NCBI GenBank assembly: GCA_012103315.1
Contig: WLWZ01000001.1
Span: forward strand, 744,001 to 808,000
Direction: 5' to 3'
Length of the DNA: 64,000 nucleotides
Source of the DNA: Alphaproteobacteria bacterium
Lineage (GTDB): Bacteria > Pseudomonadota > Alphaproteobacteria > MPNO01 > UBA2964
The notes under the pieces were generated by a model. It saw only the letters and a program-made list of their open reading frames with translations. It did no database searches and was not told the origin of the DNA. Below, one piece after another: positions 44,105-51,939 of this stretch. The translations under genes were made by a program, and so were the position numbers. Every line of letters starts with the position of its first letter. The stretch's first letter is position 1.

Positions 44105-44867
44105 CGCAGAAGTTCTTATGAAACCCACGCCGACTGACCTCGTTCGTGTTCTCGTGGTAGATGATGACGAGTTGTTTCGTGAATCGTTACAGCAGAACCT
44201 GATTGATACTGGTTTTGATTCTTGGGCATTTGGCGATGGGCCATCTGTTCTCGCCTTCCTCGAAGACGGGAATAGGGCTGATCTTATTTTGCTTGATTGG
44301 CGCATGCCCGGCATGACGGGAATAGAAGTCCTTCGAAAGTTACGGAATTCAGGACATGAAGTGCCGGTGATCTTTTTGACGGCTCTCTCCGATCAAATGT
44401 ACGAAGAAGCCGCCTTAATTGGCGGGGCGGTCGATTTTGTCGAAAAATCGCGGAGCTATACCATTCTGAAGCGTCGGATTGAGCTCATTATGGATGGCCC
44501 TAAAGCACAATTGGCCGAGGTAGTCGTTGCTCAGGACAATGAGGCTACATTTGTGATCGGCGATCTAACGTTACATCCTGAAATCGGCCGAGCAGACTGG
44601 GGCACCAATAGAATTAATCTCACACTAACCGAATTCAGGATTGTTCACTTGCTTGCACGACAAAGCGGGCGGGATGTTCGCTATCGTGAGATTTATGATT
44701 TGGTGCGCGGAGAAGGTTTCATTGCCGGAATGGGTGAGCAAGGATATCGAGCGAATGTCAGGGCTTTTATCAAGAGAATTAGGCAAAAATTTCGTGAGGC
44801 TGACAATGGCTTCGATCGTATCGAGAATTACCCCGGCTTCGGCTACCGTTGGCGCGTCGATCCGTAA
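44094..44867 (+). CDS. OmpR/PhoB-family response regulator
   Basis: 257 residues. The receiver domain has the acidic pair in LVVDDDE, the phosphorylation Asp in LLDWRMPGMTG, the Thr in FLTALSD and the Lys in FVEKSRS. The C-terminal winged helix (FVIGDLTLHPEIGRADWGTNRINLTLTEFRIVHLLARQSGRDVRYREIYDLV...GYRANVRAFIKRIRQKF) is of the OmpR type. The ATG at 44094 overlaps the lipoprotein gene; another ATG at 44118 is possible. The ChvI group is the nearest I can suggest. The sensor kinase gene overlaps its end by 62 bases. Confidence 0.93.
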   Translation: MAVNAEVLMKPTPTDLVRVLVVDDDELFRESLQQNLIDTGFDSWAFGDGPSVLAFLEDGNRADLILLDWRMPGMTGIEVLRKLRNSGHEVPVIFLTALSDQMYEEAALIGGAVDFVEKSRSYTILKRRIELIMDGPKAQLAEVVVAQDNEATFVIGDLTLHPEIGRADWGTNRINLTLTEFRIVHLLARQSGRDVRYREIYDLVRGEGFIAGMGEQGYRANVRAFIKRIRQKFREADNGFDRIENYPGFGYRWRVDP

Positions 44868-46371
44868 GGGCTGGAACGCACTTGTCGCGCGGTCGCTGCC
44901 TTTTGTCAGGGCGTTTGCAACTAAACTAGTGTTGCTTCTCGCGATTTTTATTGCGGTGCCTTGGATACTGTATGGTCAATTTCGTGCAGCGGATGAAGAT
45001 AAACAATCTCTTCTCCTGAAGGCTGCCCAGGAACAAGGACGGCTCGTAGCAGAATCGATTAAACCTCATCTTTCAGAATTTACGCCAAAGGCAATTAGCA
45101 GTGTTGCCGCGGTTCTGTCGCGAATTGGCGGAGAAGAAACGAATATAAAGGTTCTCTACCGTCCTGTAGAGGCCACTACGACAAATGGGTTTTACTATGT
45201 CGCTTCAGCGCCAAAAGTATCCGCCAGCTATCTCGCTAGCGAGCAGGAAGAACTGGTTCAAACAGGGATGTTCGATAGCGTACCTGCTACTTGCGAACGG
45301 ATAGATTCAACAGCTGCGCGTTACCGGAATCCTAAGGGAAAAGAAGAGCTGTTAGTATCGATGCGCGCTGTAAATACAGGGGCAGGTTGCTGGGTCGTGA
45401 TCACCTCGACCGCGGCTGCGGATTTTCTCGAAACAGGGATCGGCCGACCTTATTGGCAAACACCGGAAATACGATTTGCCGCGATGATTTATCTTCTAAT
45501 GGCTGTCTTTGTCGTTTTGTTGTTTTTGGATGGTCGACGTAATTTGCAACGTTTCGCCACCCTCGCTAGACGTATTCGAACACGAAAAAGAGACAATACG
45601 ACTTTTGCGGCTGAAAACCATATTCCAGAATTGAGCGGGGTTGCGATTGAATTTGACCGCATGGTGGGTGCTCTACGCCATTCCGCACAGATGATCCGCT
45701 TTATGGCAGAAGATAATGCGCATGCCTTTAAGACCCCGATCGCCGTTATTGCACAGGCGATAGAACCGCTTAAACGATCGTCTGACACCCAAGACGGCAG
45801 AGCACAACGCTCTATCGAGATCATCGAGCATTCAGTGCAGCGGTTAGACAATCTAGTCTCAATCGTGCGACGGATGGACGAGTCCTCTGCAGAAACCATT
45901 GACCCATCTTGTGAACCTGTTGAAATTTCGGTTCTGTGCCGAAAAATGGCCGAGGAATATACCGCTGCGCTGGTTTCGAAAGACCTGTCTATTTCAGTGG
46001 ATGCCGGCCAACCGGTGGTGGTTTTGGCACAAGAAGACTCACTAGAAACTGTCCTTGAGAATCTAATAGAGAATGCTGCCAGTTTCTCTCCGAAGGGCCA
46101 ATCAATTCATATCAGCATCGCTGAAGAAAACGGAAACGGTGTAATTACACTCGAGGACTCTGGACCTGGTATTGATGAAGCAGATTTGGATCGCGTTTTC
46201 GATCGATATTTCACAAAACGTGGCCCTGAGACGTCCTGCGCCCAGGATCAACATTTCGGAGTCGGGTTGTGGATTGTTCGCCGTAATATAGAGGCTATTG
46301 GTGGCATTGTTTATGCGGGTAACAGGCCCCAAGGTGGTCTTCAGATTACCATGAAGTTACCATTACTCTAA
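44806..46371 (+). CDS. Sensor histidine kinase, membrane-bound
   Basis: 521 residues from the ATG at 44806, chosen because GAGG lies six bases before it; it overlaps the regulator gene by 62 bases in another frame. Two membrane segments (ATKLVLLLAIFIAVPWILYGQF and MIYLLMAVFVVLLFLDGRR) enclose a periplasmic sensor domain of about 170 residues, followed by a HAMP-like part, the phospho-acceptor His in AEDNAHAFKTPIAVI, and the ATP-binding N, G1 and G2 boxes (ENLIENAASFSP, DSGPGID, GVGLWIVRRN). The ligand is unknown. With the lipoprotein, regulator and htrA nearby, an envelope-stress or surface signal is likely. Confidence 0.92.
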   Translation: MASIVSRITPASATVGASIRKGWNALVARSLPFVRAFATKLVLLLAIFIAVPWILYGQFRAADEDKQSLLLKAAQEQGRLVAESIKPHLSEFTPKAISSVAAVLSRIGGEETNIKVLYRPVEATTTNGFYYVASAPKVSASYLASEQEELVQTGMFDSVPATCERIDSTAARYRNPKGKEELLVSMRAVNTGAGCWVVITSTAAADFLETGIGRPYWQTPEIRFAAMIYLLMAVFVVLLFLDGRRNLQRFATLARRIRTRKRDNTTFAAENHIPELSGVAIEFDRMVGALRHSAQMIRFMAEDNAHAFKTPIAVIAQAIEPLKRSSDTQDGRAQRSIEIIEHSVQRLDNLVSIVRRMDESSAETIDPSCEPVEISVLCRKMAEEYTAALVSKDLSISVDAGQPVVVLAQEDSLETVLENLIENAASFSPKGQSIHISIAEENGNGVITLEDSGPGIDEADLDRVFDRYFTKRGPETSCAQDQHFGVGLWIVRRNIEAIGGIVYAGNRPQGGLQITMKLPLL

Positions 46372-46538
46372 TTGCCGAAGCCTTGTTCTAAAAGGAAGAA
46401 TCAGGTCTCAGCACATTGCCACAATTTTGTCTAACCTTTGCCACGCCATGACCACAGTGTCCCTTTTACTATTCAAAAGTTGAAATAGGTTGGTCTCTTT
46501 AGGGGACCGGTCGTATCTGGTTCAAAGGGTGGCTGGTT

Positions 46539-46706
46539 ATGAATAAGTTTTTTCGTTCTGTTCTTATATTGAAAAGTGTAATTGCGATCGCTGGTGTTGG
46601 TATTGCTATCGCTGTGAATACAGTTGCGCCTGATTCATTCATGCAAATTGCCGAACACGGTGTCGCATCCCTAATTCTCCCGCCAGTAACGGGTTATTGG
46701 CTGTGA
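46539..46706 (+). CDS. Small hydrophobic peptide, 55 residues
   Basis: Starts at an ATG with AAAGGGTGG about ten bases upstream and reads MNKFFRSVLILKSVIAIAGV, then GIAIAVNTVAPDSF, and ends in LPPVTGYWL. A single membrane segment (about 7-27) is clear. The stop overlaps the GTG of the next small frame (GTGA), typical of coupled genes. I do not recognise the family. Its position after the two-component system and before htrA suggests an envelope role, but that is only context. Confidence 0.5.
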   Translation: MNKFFRSVLILKSVIAIAGVGIAIAVNTVAPDSFMQIAEHGVASLILPPVTGYWL

Positions 46707-46891
46707 ATGTATTAACAAGAATGTTTGATCAGCCCTCCGGTGCCTACGGGCTTTTGAGAGAACACGCGCCGGCGTCCAAAGAACCGTGCGCCTTGTCGTT
46801 GGCGAGTTCAATTGATCTTGAGCGAACCATCTGGGATCCGGATTATCGCCGCTGGGCGATTGATCAATTAAGCAAACAGGAACACGGCTGA
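46703..46891 (+). CDS. Small soluble protein of about 62 residues, coupled to the preceding gene
   Basis: Starts at a GTG overlapping the preceding stop by four bases and reads NVLTRMFDQPSGAYGLLREH, with one cysteine in KEPCALSLA and an acidic/aromatic end, WDPDYRRWAIDQLSKQ. No membrane segment is visible. No family is recognised. The overlap and the lack of alternative frames support it being real, but with only one sequence this is uncertain. Confidence 0.45.
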   Translation: MNVLTRMFDQPSGAYGLLREHAPASKEPCALSLASSIDLERTIWDPDYRRWAIDQLSKQEHG

Positions 46892-47043
46892 AATTTTCTG
46901 CTGAATACGGCGTCGCTCACGTAATTTTGCTTCTTATGCAGTAAATTGCGCGTGGGGGGTGGCAATTGCCCAAATTAGAACACATTTGATACCCATATCC
47001 TGCCCGAGCGGAGCAGCGAACGGGAAAAATTCTCCTGTCGCTG

Positions 47044-47095
47044 ATCTTTAAGTTTAAGATGCGATAACCGACCGTGTCTTATAAAGACATGTCGG
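47044..47095. promoter_or_regulatory. Two inverted repeats upstream of htrA
   Basis: The first is ATCTT...AAGAT within 47044-47060, built of two TTTAAG-type half-sites. The second spans 47068-47095, with outer arms CCGAC and GTCGG and inner GTGTCTT/AAGACAT with small mismatches, around an ATA loop. Both lie within 70 bases of the htrA start, so they may be operator sites or form a leader hairpin ahead of the AGGAGA ribosome binding site. A link to the neighbouring two-component system is possible but not shown. Confidence 0.35.
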
Positions 47096-47111
47096 CAAAA
47101 AGGAGAACGAA

Positions 47112-48650
47112 ATGAAGAATTCGGATTTAGTCCCAGCGTACGTTGCTCGGCATGTAGATTCCAACCATACAAAAAGTGAAGCGGGTAAATCGCTGAGGGT
47201 TTGGTTCTTTTCATTGTTTGTAATCGCTGGCGCCATACTGGTTTCTAGTACTGCGTTTGCTAAGGCGCCGCCGGCCAGCTTTGCTGATCTGGCAGCAAAG
47301 CTTCTGCCCGCAGTTGTGAACATATCGACTACTCAGGCCGTAAAACGTGATGGAGCGACGAAGCAGCAGCGACCACAATTGCCGCCGGGATCGCCTTTCG
47401 AGGAGTTTTTTAAAGAATTTTTTGATCGTCAGCAGCAGAGAAATACACCCAATCGGCGCGCTACATCGCTGGGATCTGGTTTCATAATTGATCCTTCAGG
47501 GCTCGTTGTGACCAATAATCACGTCATCGAAGGCGCAGATGAAATATCCGTTATTTTACAGGATGACACGCGGTTAAAAGCCGAACTTGTTGGTCGAGAT
47601 GCAAAAACTGATCTCGCTATCCTGAGGGTTAAATCGAAAAAGAAATTGCCTTATGTAAAATTTGGTAACTCTGACAAGTCCCGCGTTGGTGACTGGGTAG
47701 TTGCTATCGGTAACCCATTTGGCCTCGGTGGCACGGTGACCGCAGGGATTATTTCGGCTCGCGCGCGTAATATCAACGCGGGGCCTTACGATGATTTCAT
47801 CCAATCCGACGCTTCTATCAATAAGGGCAATTCCGGCGGTCCGATGTTTAATATGGCGGGTGAGGTGATTGGTATTAACACCGCAATATACTCTCCCTCA
47901 GGCGGAAGCGTTGGCATCGGGTTTGCTATTCCGGCTAATCTTGCAAAGCCGATCATCGCACAGTTGACGAAATTTGGTCGGGCGCGGCGTGGTTGGCTTG
48001 GTGTCCGCATCCAAACGGTGACCGAAGAGCTTGCGGACAGCCTTGGCCTTGATAAAGCCCGCGGTGCCTTGGTAGCCGATGTCACCAAGGACGGCCCAGC
48101 CGAGAGTTCTAAAATTCAGGTCGGTGACGTTATTTTGAGTTTTGACGGTAAGCCAATCGTAGAGATGCGAAATCTGCCGAGAATTGTCGCTGAGACTGAA
48201 GTTGGCAAGGACGTTAAAGTTGATGTTTGGCGCAAAGGCCGAAAAGTGACGCTGGATGCCAAGCTCGGCGAATTTCCGGAAGATAAGAAGCCAGTCCTGG
48301 CAAAAGCCAGTAGTAAAAAAACGGCTGATGGGAAATCAGTAACAGTCCTCGGATTGACGATGGCACCGGTTACTGACGAACTGCGTCGGCGCTTTAAGCT
48401 AGGCAAAAAGGCTGAGGGCGTGATCATTACTAAAGTTGCCAACGATAGCCCGGCATCCGAAAAGCATATTCGGGCTGGTTCAATTATTCGCAAAATTGGC
48501 CCGGAGCAAAAACAAGTAGAGTCACCTGCTCAGGTGAAGGACAAGGTAGAAAGTGCCCGTAAGGCCAAGCTCAAGAGCCTCTTGTTTTTGATTGAGCGCG
48601 GTGGTGATTCGCGGTTCGTTGCCTTGCGGCTTTCGAAAGCGAAAAGCTGA
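47112..48650 (+). CDS. Do-family periplasmic serine protease (HtrA/DegP)
   Basis: 512 residues. An N-terminal cytoplasmic stretch and a signal/anchor (VWFFSLFVIAGAILVSSTAFA, about 30-50) precede the trypsin-like domain with the catalytic triad His 137 (VTNNHVIE), Asp 167 (DAKTDLAIL) and Ser 241 (KGNSGGPMF). Two PDZ domains follow (about 265-360 and 400-505). It degrades or refolds damaged envelope proteins. AAGGAGAA precedes the ATG. Its place after hflKC and before serB is conserved in Alphaproteobacteria. Confidence 0.96.
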   Translation: MKNSDLVPAYVARHVDSNHTKSEAGKSLRVWFFSLFVIAGAILVSSTAFAKAPPASFADLAAKLLPAVVNISTTQAVKRDGATKQQRPQLPPGSPFEEFFKEFFDRQQQRNTPNRRATSLGSGFIIDPSGLVVTNNHVIEGADEISVILQDDTRLKAELVGRDAKTDLAILRVKSKKKLPYVKFGNSDKSRVGDWVVAIGNPFGLGGTVTAGIISARARNINAGPYDDFIQSDASINKGNSGGPMFNMAGEVIGINTAIYSPSGGSVGIGFAIPANLAKPIIAQLTKFGRARRGWLGVRIQTVTEELADSLGLDKARGALVADVTKDGPAESSKIQVGDVILSFDGKPIVEMRNLPRIVAETEVGKDVKVDVWRKGRKVTLDAKLGEFPEDKKPVLAKASSKKTADGKSVTVLGLTMAPVTDELRRRFKLGKKAEGVIITKVANDSPASEKHIRAGSIIRKIGPEQKQVESPAQVKDKVESARKAKLKSLLFLIERGGDSRFVALRLSKAKS

Positions 48651-48673
48651 GGTCGTCAGGATGAGGCGCAAAG

Positions 48674-49606
48674 TTATTCTTTAAATTCTTCGCGCCGATA
48701 GCCCTGTATATAAAGCAATGCAGTCAGGTCCCCGTGGCGAATAGCTGCGGGGGCCTTTTCTTCGACGACAGGCTTTGCGTGGAAGGCGATCCCCAACCCG
48801 GCAGCTAATATCATTGGCAAATCGTTTGCACCATCGCCCGTAGCCATCGTCTCCTCTATAGGAATTTCTTTTGCCGAGCTGATCGAGTTTAGGGCGTCCA
48901 GTTTTGCATCACGATCAAGAATGGGGTCGCCAACGGTACCAGTAAGGATACCGTTTTTGATGATCATCTCGTTTGATCGGTCTTCATGGAAGCCAACTTT
49001 TTTTCCGATAGCACTTGTGAAGAACTTAAAACCACCGGAAACCAAAACTGTATGGGCATCATTGGTGCGCATTGTTTGAACCAATTGCCTGGCACCGCTG
49101 GTCAGTTCAGTGATCTCGAGTGTCTTGTCCAATGCAGTTGCAGGCAGTCCTTTCAATATCGCTACGCGCTCTCTCAATGCTGCCTTGAAGTCTATTTCGC
49201 CCCGCATAGCACGTTCGGTAATTGCGGCTACGCGATCTTTTAATCCTGCTATCCCTGCGAGCTCGTCGAGAGTTTCCCCGGTGACGATCGTTGAATCCAT
49301 ATCCGCAAGAAGCAGCCGTTTTCGCCGATTTGTGATTGGTTGGACGACACTATCTATCCCCAAATCCCAAACTTCGCCCTGCATCAATTTCCGAAATGAA
49401 GGAATGTCATCGCCCTCAAATGTAATATCACAGGCAATGCTCTCGGCGAGCCATGAAGGTGATGCCGGCATTGAGCCGGCATCGTTAAGTGCCGCCTGAA
49501 TACAATCGACATGTTGCTGTGTCAGGTTGGCCTGTTCTGGGTTTGTGATGAGTGTTACGACAAGTTCCATGCCAGTCTTTATGGGTTGGAATTGATCCGC
49601 TGACAA
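48674..49606 (-). CDS. serB: Phosphoserine phosphatase
   Basis: 310 residues: an N-terminal ACT-like part, then the HAD domain with the nucleophile motif LLADMDSTIVTGETLDELA, the Ser/Thr motif VLVSGGFKFFTSAIG, Lys in DAKLDALN, and MATGDGANDLPMILAAG. It releases serine from phosphoserine in the last step of serine synthesis. It lies convergent with htrA and divergent from a MetE-C-like gene; in many relatives serB is divergent directly from miaA. Confidence 0.95.
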   Translation of the reverse strand: MSADQFQPIKTGMELVVTLITNPEQANLTQQHVDCIQAALNDAGSMPASPSWLAESIACDITFEGDDIPSFRKLMQGEVWDLGIDSVVQPITNRRKRLLLADMDSTIVTGETLDELAGIAGLKDRVAAITERAMRGEIDFKAALRERVAILKGLPATALDKTLEITELTSGARQLVQTMRTNDAHTVLVSGGFKFFTSAIGKKVGFHEDRSNEMIIKNGILTGTVGDPILDRDAKLDALNSISSAKEIPIEETMATGDGANDLPMILAAGLGIAFHAKPVVEEKAPAAIRHGDLTALLYIQGYRREEFKE

Positions 49607-49694
49607 GTCATCCAGCGCTCAACAACGCTGCAGGCCATCACAGCCCGTGATATAGTATTTGACGACTATGAATTCGGTTTATGGAATTTGGAAT

Positions 49695-50837
49695 ATGTCC
49701 GCACCAATCAATCCACCGTTCCGGGCAGAGCATATTGGCAGTTTATTGCGTCCCGCTTCTTTACTAGCGCTCCGCGCCGATCATGCTGCCGGTAAAGTTT
49801 CCGATACAGAAGTACGCCAGGCCGAGGATGATGCTATTGCGCAGGCTGTGGCGTTGCAGCTAGAGCTTGGTCTGTCGTCTATTACAGATGGCGAATATCG
49901 GCGGCATGCTTATTCGGATAGTTTTACTGTCGATGTTTTTACCGGTGTGAAGATAGGGTCAACAGAAGATCGGAACTGGACCTATTCAGATGCGCAGGGC
50001 CAGAAGACAGAAGGCAGGGTGCCAATTGTGATTGACCGCCTTGAATGGCCTGGACCTGTCAACGTCGATGACTTCAATTTTGTCTCGAGGCTTGCTGGTG
50101 CTGGAACGCCTAAAGTTACGTTGCCGGGGCCCTGTTATATCCATTTTAGATCAGGGCGCGAAAACATCAGCACAGATGTTTATCCCGATCTCGACGTATT
50201 TTGGCAGGATTTGGTTGAAGCGTACGTCAAAGAAATAGACGCGCTTTATACTGCTGGCTGTCGTTATATACAGTTCGATGAAACTTCTATTGCCAAGCTC
50301 GGTGATCCAAAGATACGCGAAGGTTTAGAGAGGCGCGGTGACCGTTGGGATGATTTGCTCGATACCTATACCGATGTGATCAACGAAATCGCCCGTCGTA
50401 CGCCAAAGGACCTAAGCCTTGGGATGCATTTGTGCCGTGGCAATAAGGGTGGTTCCTGGCAGGCGGCGACAGGTTACGACGATGTTGCCGCAAAGCTGTT
50501 TGGAAAGCTTGAGGTTCAATTCTATTTTCTGGAATATGATTCCCCGCGCGCTGGTGGGTTCGAACCATTGAGAGAAGTGCCCGACAATAAGACCGTCATT
50601 CTTGGTTTGGTGTCGACGAAGTCGTCGGCCCTTGAACAGGTTGATGCCGTAAAGCAACGCCTTGAAGCCGCAGCTGAATTTGTCGACATGGATCGCTTAG
50701 GTATTTCTCCACAATGTGGGTTTGCCAGTCTTGATAGTGGAAATCCCATATCGTTTGATGATCAGGCAGCCAAAATTCGACTGGTTGTCGATCTTGCCCG
50801 TGAGTATTGGGGATATATGCCGGTGGACCAAACATAA
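49695..50837 (+). CDS. MetE C-terminal-domain-like methyltransferase/hydrolase
   Basis: 380 residues from the ATG at 49695. It has the barrel of the cobalamin-independent methionine synthase C-terminal half: FRAEHIGSLLRPASLL, QLELGLSSITDGEYRRHAY, TLPGPCYIHFRSG, IQFDETSIAKLGD, HLCRGNKGG and ISPQCGFAS (the His, Cys and Glu are candidate zinc ligands). Full MetE has about 750 residues, so this is one of the single-domain relatives, which act on other methyl donors such as xenobiotics or methylamines. It is inserted between the usual serB and miaA neighbours and its stop lies five bases from the miaA start. Confidence 0.83.
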   Translation: MSAPINPPFRAEHIGSLLRPASLLALRADHAAGKVSDTEVRQAEDDAIAQAVALQLELGLSSITDGEYRRHAYSDSFTVDVFTGVKIGSTEDRNWTYSDAQGQKTEGRVPIVIDRLEWPGPVNVDDFNFVSRLAGAGTPKVTLPGPCYIHFRSGRENISTDVYPDLDVFWQDLVEAYVKEIDALYTAGCRYIQFDETSIAKLGDPKIREGLERRGDRWDDLLDTYTDVINEIARRTPKDLSLGMHLCRGNKGGSWQAATGYDDVAAKLFGKLEVQFYFLEYDSPRAGGFEPLREVPDNKTVILGLVSTKSSALEQVDAVKQRLEAAAEFVDMDRLGISPQCGFASLDSGNPISFDDQAAKIRLVVDLAREYWGYMPVDQT

Positions 50838-50842
50838 CCCTC

Positions 50843-51787
50843 ATGTCCATGTCTCAGCAGGGTACGGTATTGGTAGTCGCAGGCCCGACGGCTAGCGGCA
50901 AATCTGATCTAGCGGTTGATGTTGCAGAAGAGTTTGGCGGCGTTGTGATTAACGCCGACTCAATGCAAATTTATGAAGGCTTGGATGTTGTCACGGCTGT
51001 CCCAGATGAATTAGCCCGCCGGCGTGCATCGCATAAATTATATGGTGTGCGTGATCCGGCAACGCCTTGCTCTGCTGGCGAATGGGCAGCGCTCGCAACA
51101 CAGGAAATAAAGCTTGCGCATGCCGAAGGACTGTTGCCGATTGTCGTCGGTGGCACAGGGATGTATTTGCGGACTTTAATGTCAGGAATCGCACCTATGC
51201 CGTCTGTCTCTGCAGAAGTTCGTGAGGGCGTGCGGGCGCGTTTGACAAGTGATGGTAGTGAATCGCTGCATGCAAACTTGGAGAAGATCGACCCGGAGTC
51301 CGCGAAACGTATCAACCTCTCTGACAGTCAAAGGATTGCACGGGCCGTTGAAATTTATGAGGCCACCGGCAAGACGTTGACTGAGTGGCAAAGAGAAGGG
51401 GCCGACAAAGGCGCCGAATTTAATTTTAAAACTGTACTGTTGGAACCACAGCGTGACCTTCTGTATGCGACCTGCGACGCCCGATTTAATGGGATGTTGG
51501 CGCGCGGTGCGCTAGAGGAAATTCGGGCGTTGGCCAAACGGGATATCGACACCGCTTTGCCAGCAATGAAGGCGCTCGGGATCCCACACCTCTTACTACA
51601 TTTAGCAGGAGAACTGTCTTTGCAAGAGGCTTGTGAAGCTGGCCAGCAAGCTACGCGGAACTATGTAAAACGCCAAGGAACTTGGTTTAGAAACCAGTTT
51701 ATTGCGGATTTATTGATTGAATCGCAATATAATGACAATTATAAGCCAATTATCTTTTCATTTGTTAGAAAATTTGTGTTGACCTAA
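50843..51787 (+). CDS. miaA: tRNA dimethylallyltransferase
   Basis: 314 residues, normal for MiaA, from one of two ATGs (50843, 50849). The P-loop is VVAGPTASGKSDLAVD; NADSMQIYEGLDVVTA and GGTGMYLRTLMSG are family hallmarks. It isopentenylates adenosine 37 of tRNAs that read UNN codons, using dimethylallyl diphosphate from the MEP pathway (dxs, ispA in this window). It follows the MetE-like gene and precedes ilvB by about 150 bases. Confidence 0.96.
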   Translation: MSMSQQGTVLVVAGPTASGKSDLAVDVAEEFGGVVINADSMQIYEGLDVVTAVPDELARRRASHKLYGVRDPATPCSAGEWAALATQEIKLAHAEGLLPIVVGGTGMYLRTLMSGIAPMPSVSAEVREGVRARLTSDGSESLHANLEKIDPESAKRINLSDSQRIARAVEIYEATGKTLTEWQREGADKGAEFNFKTVLLEPQRDLLYATCDARFNGMLARGALEEIRALAKRDIDTALPAMKALGIPHLLLHLAGELSLQEACEAGQQATRNYVKRQGTWFRNQFIADLLIESQYNDNYKPIIFSFVRKFVLT

Positions 51788-51939
51788 ACTAATGGAAAGA
51801 CTAATTTGTCGCCGCTTCGCTGCTGATAAGTCGTCGGCAACAGCAGTTTAAAGCCTCGGCGCTAATACATTTTTATGTTTTGTGAGGGGATCCCGCGATG
51901 TGGGGTCGCCTTTTGTTTGATTGGAAAAGGTGGAAGACG

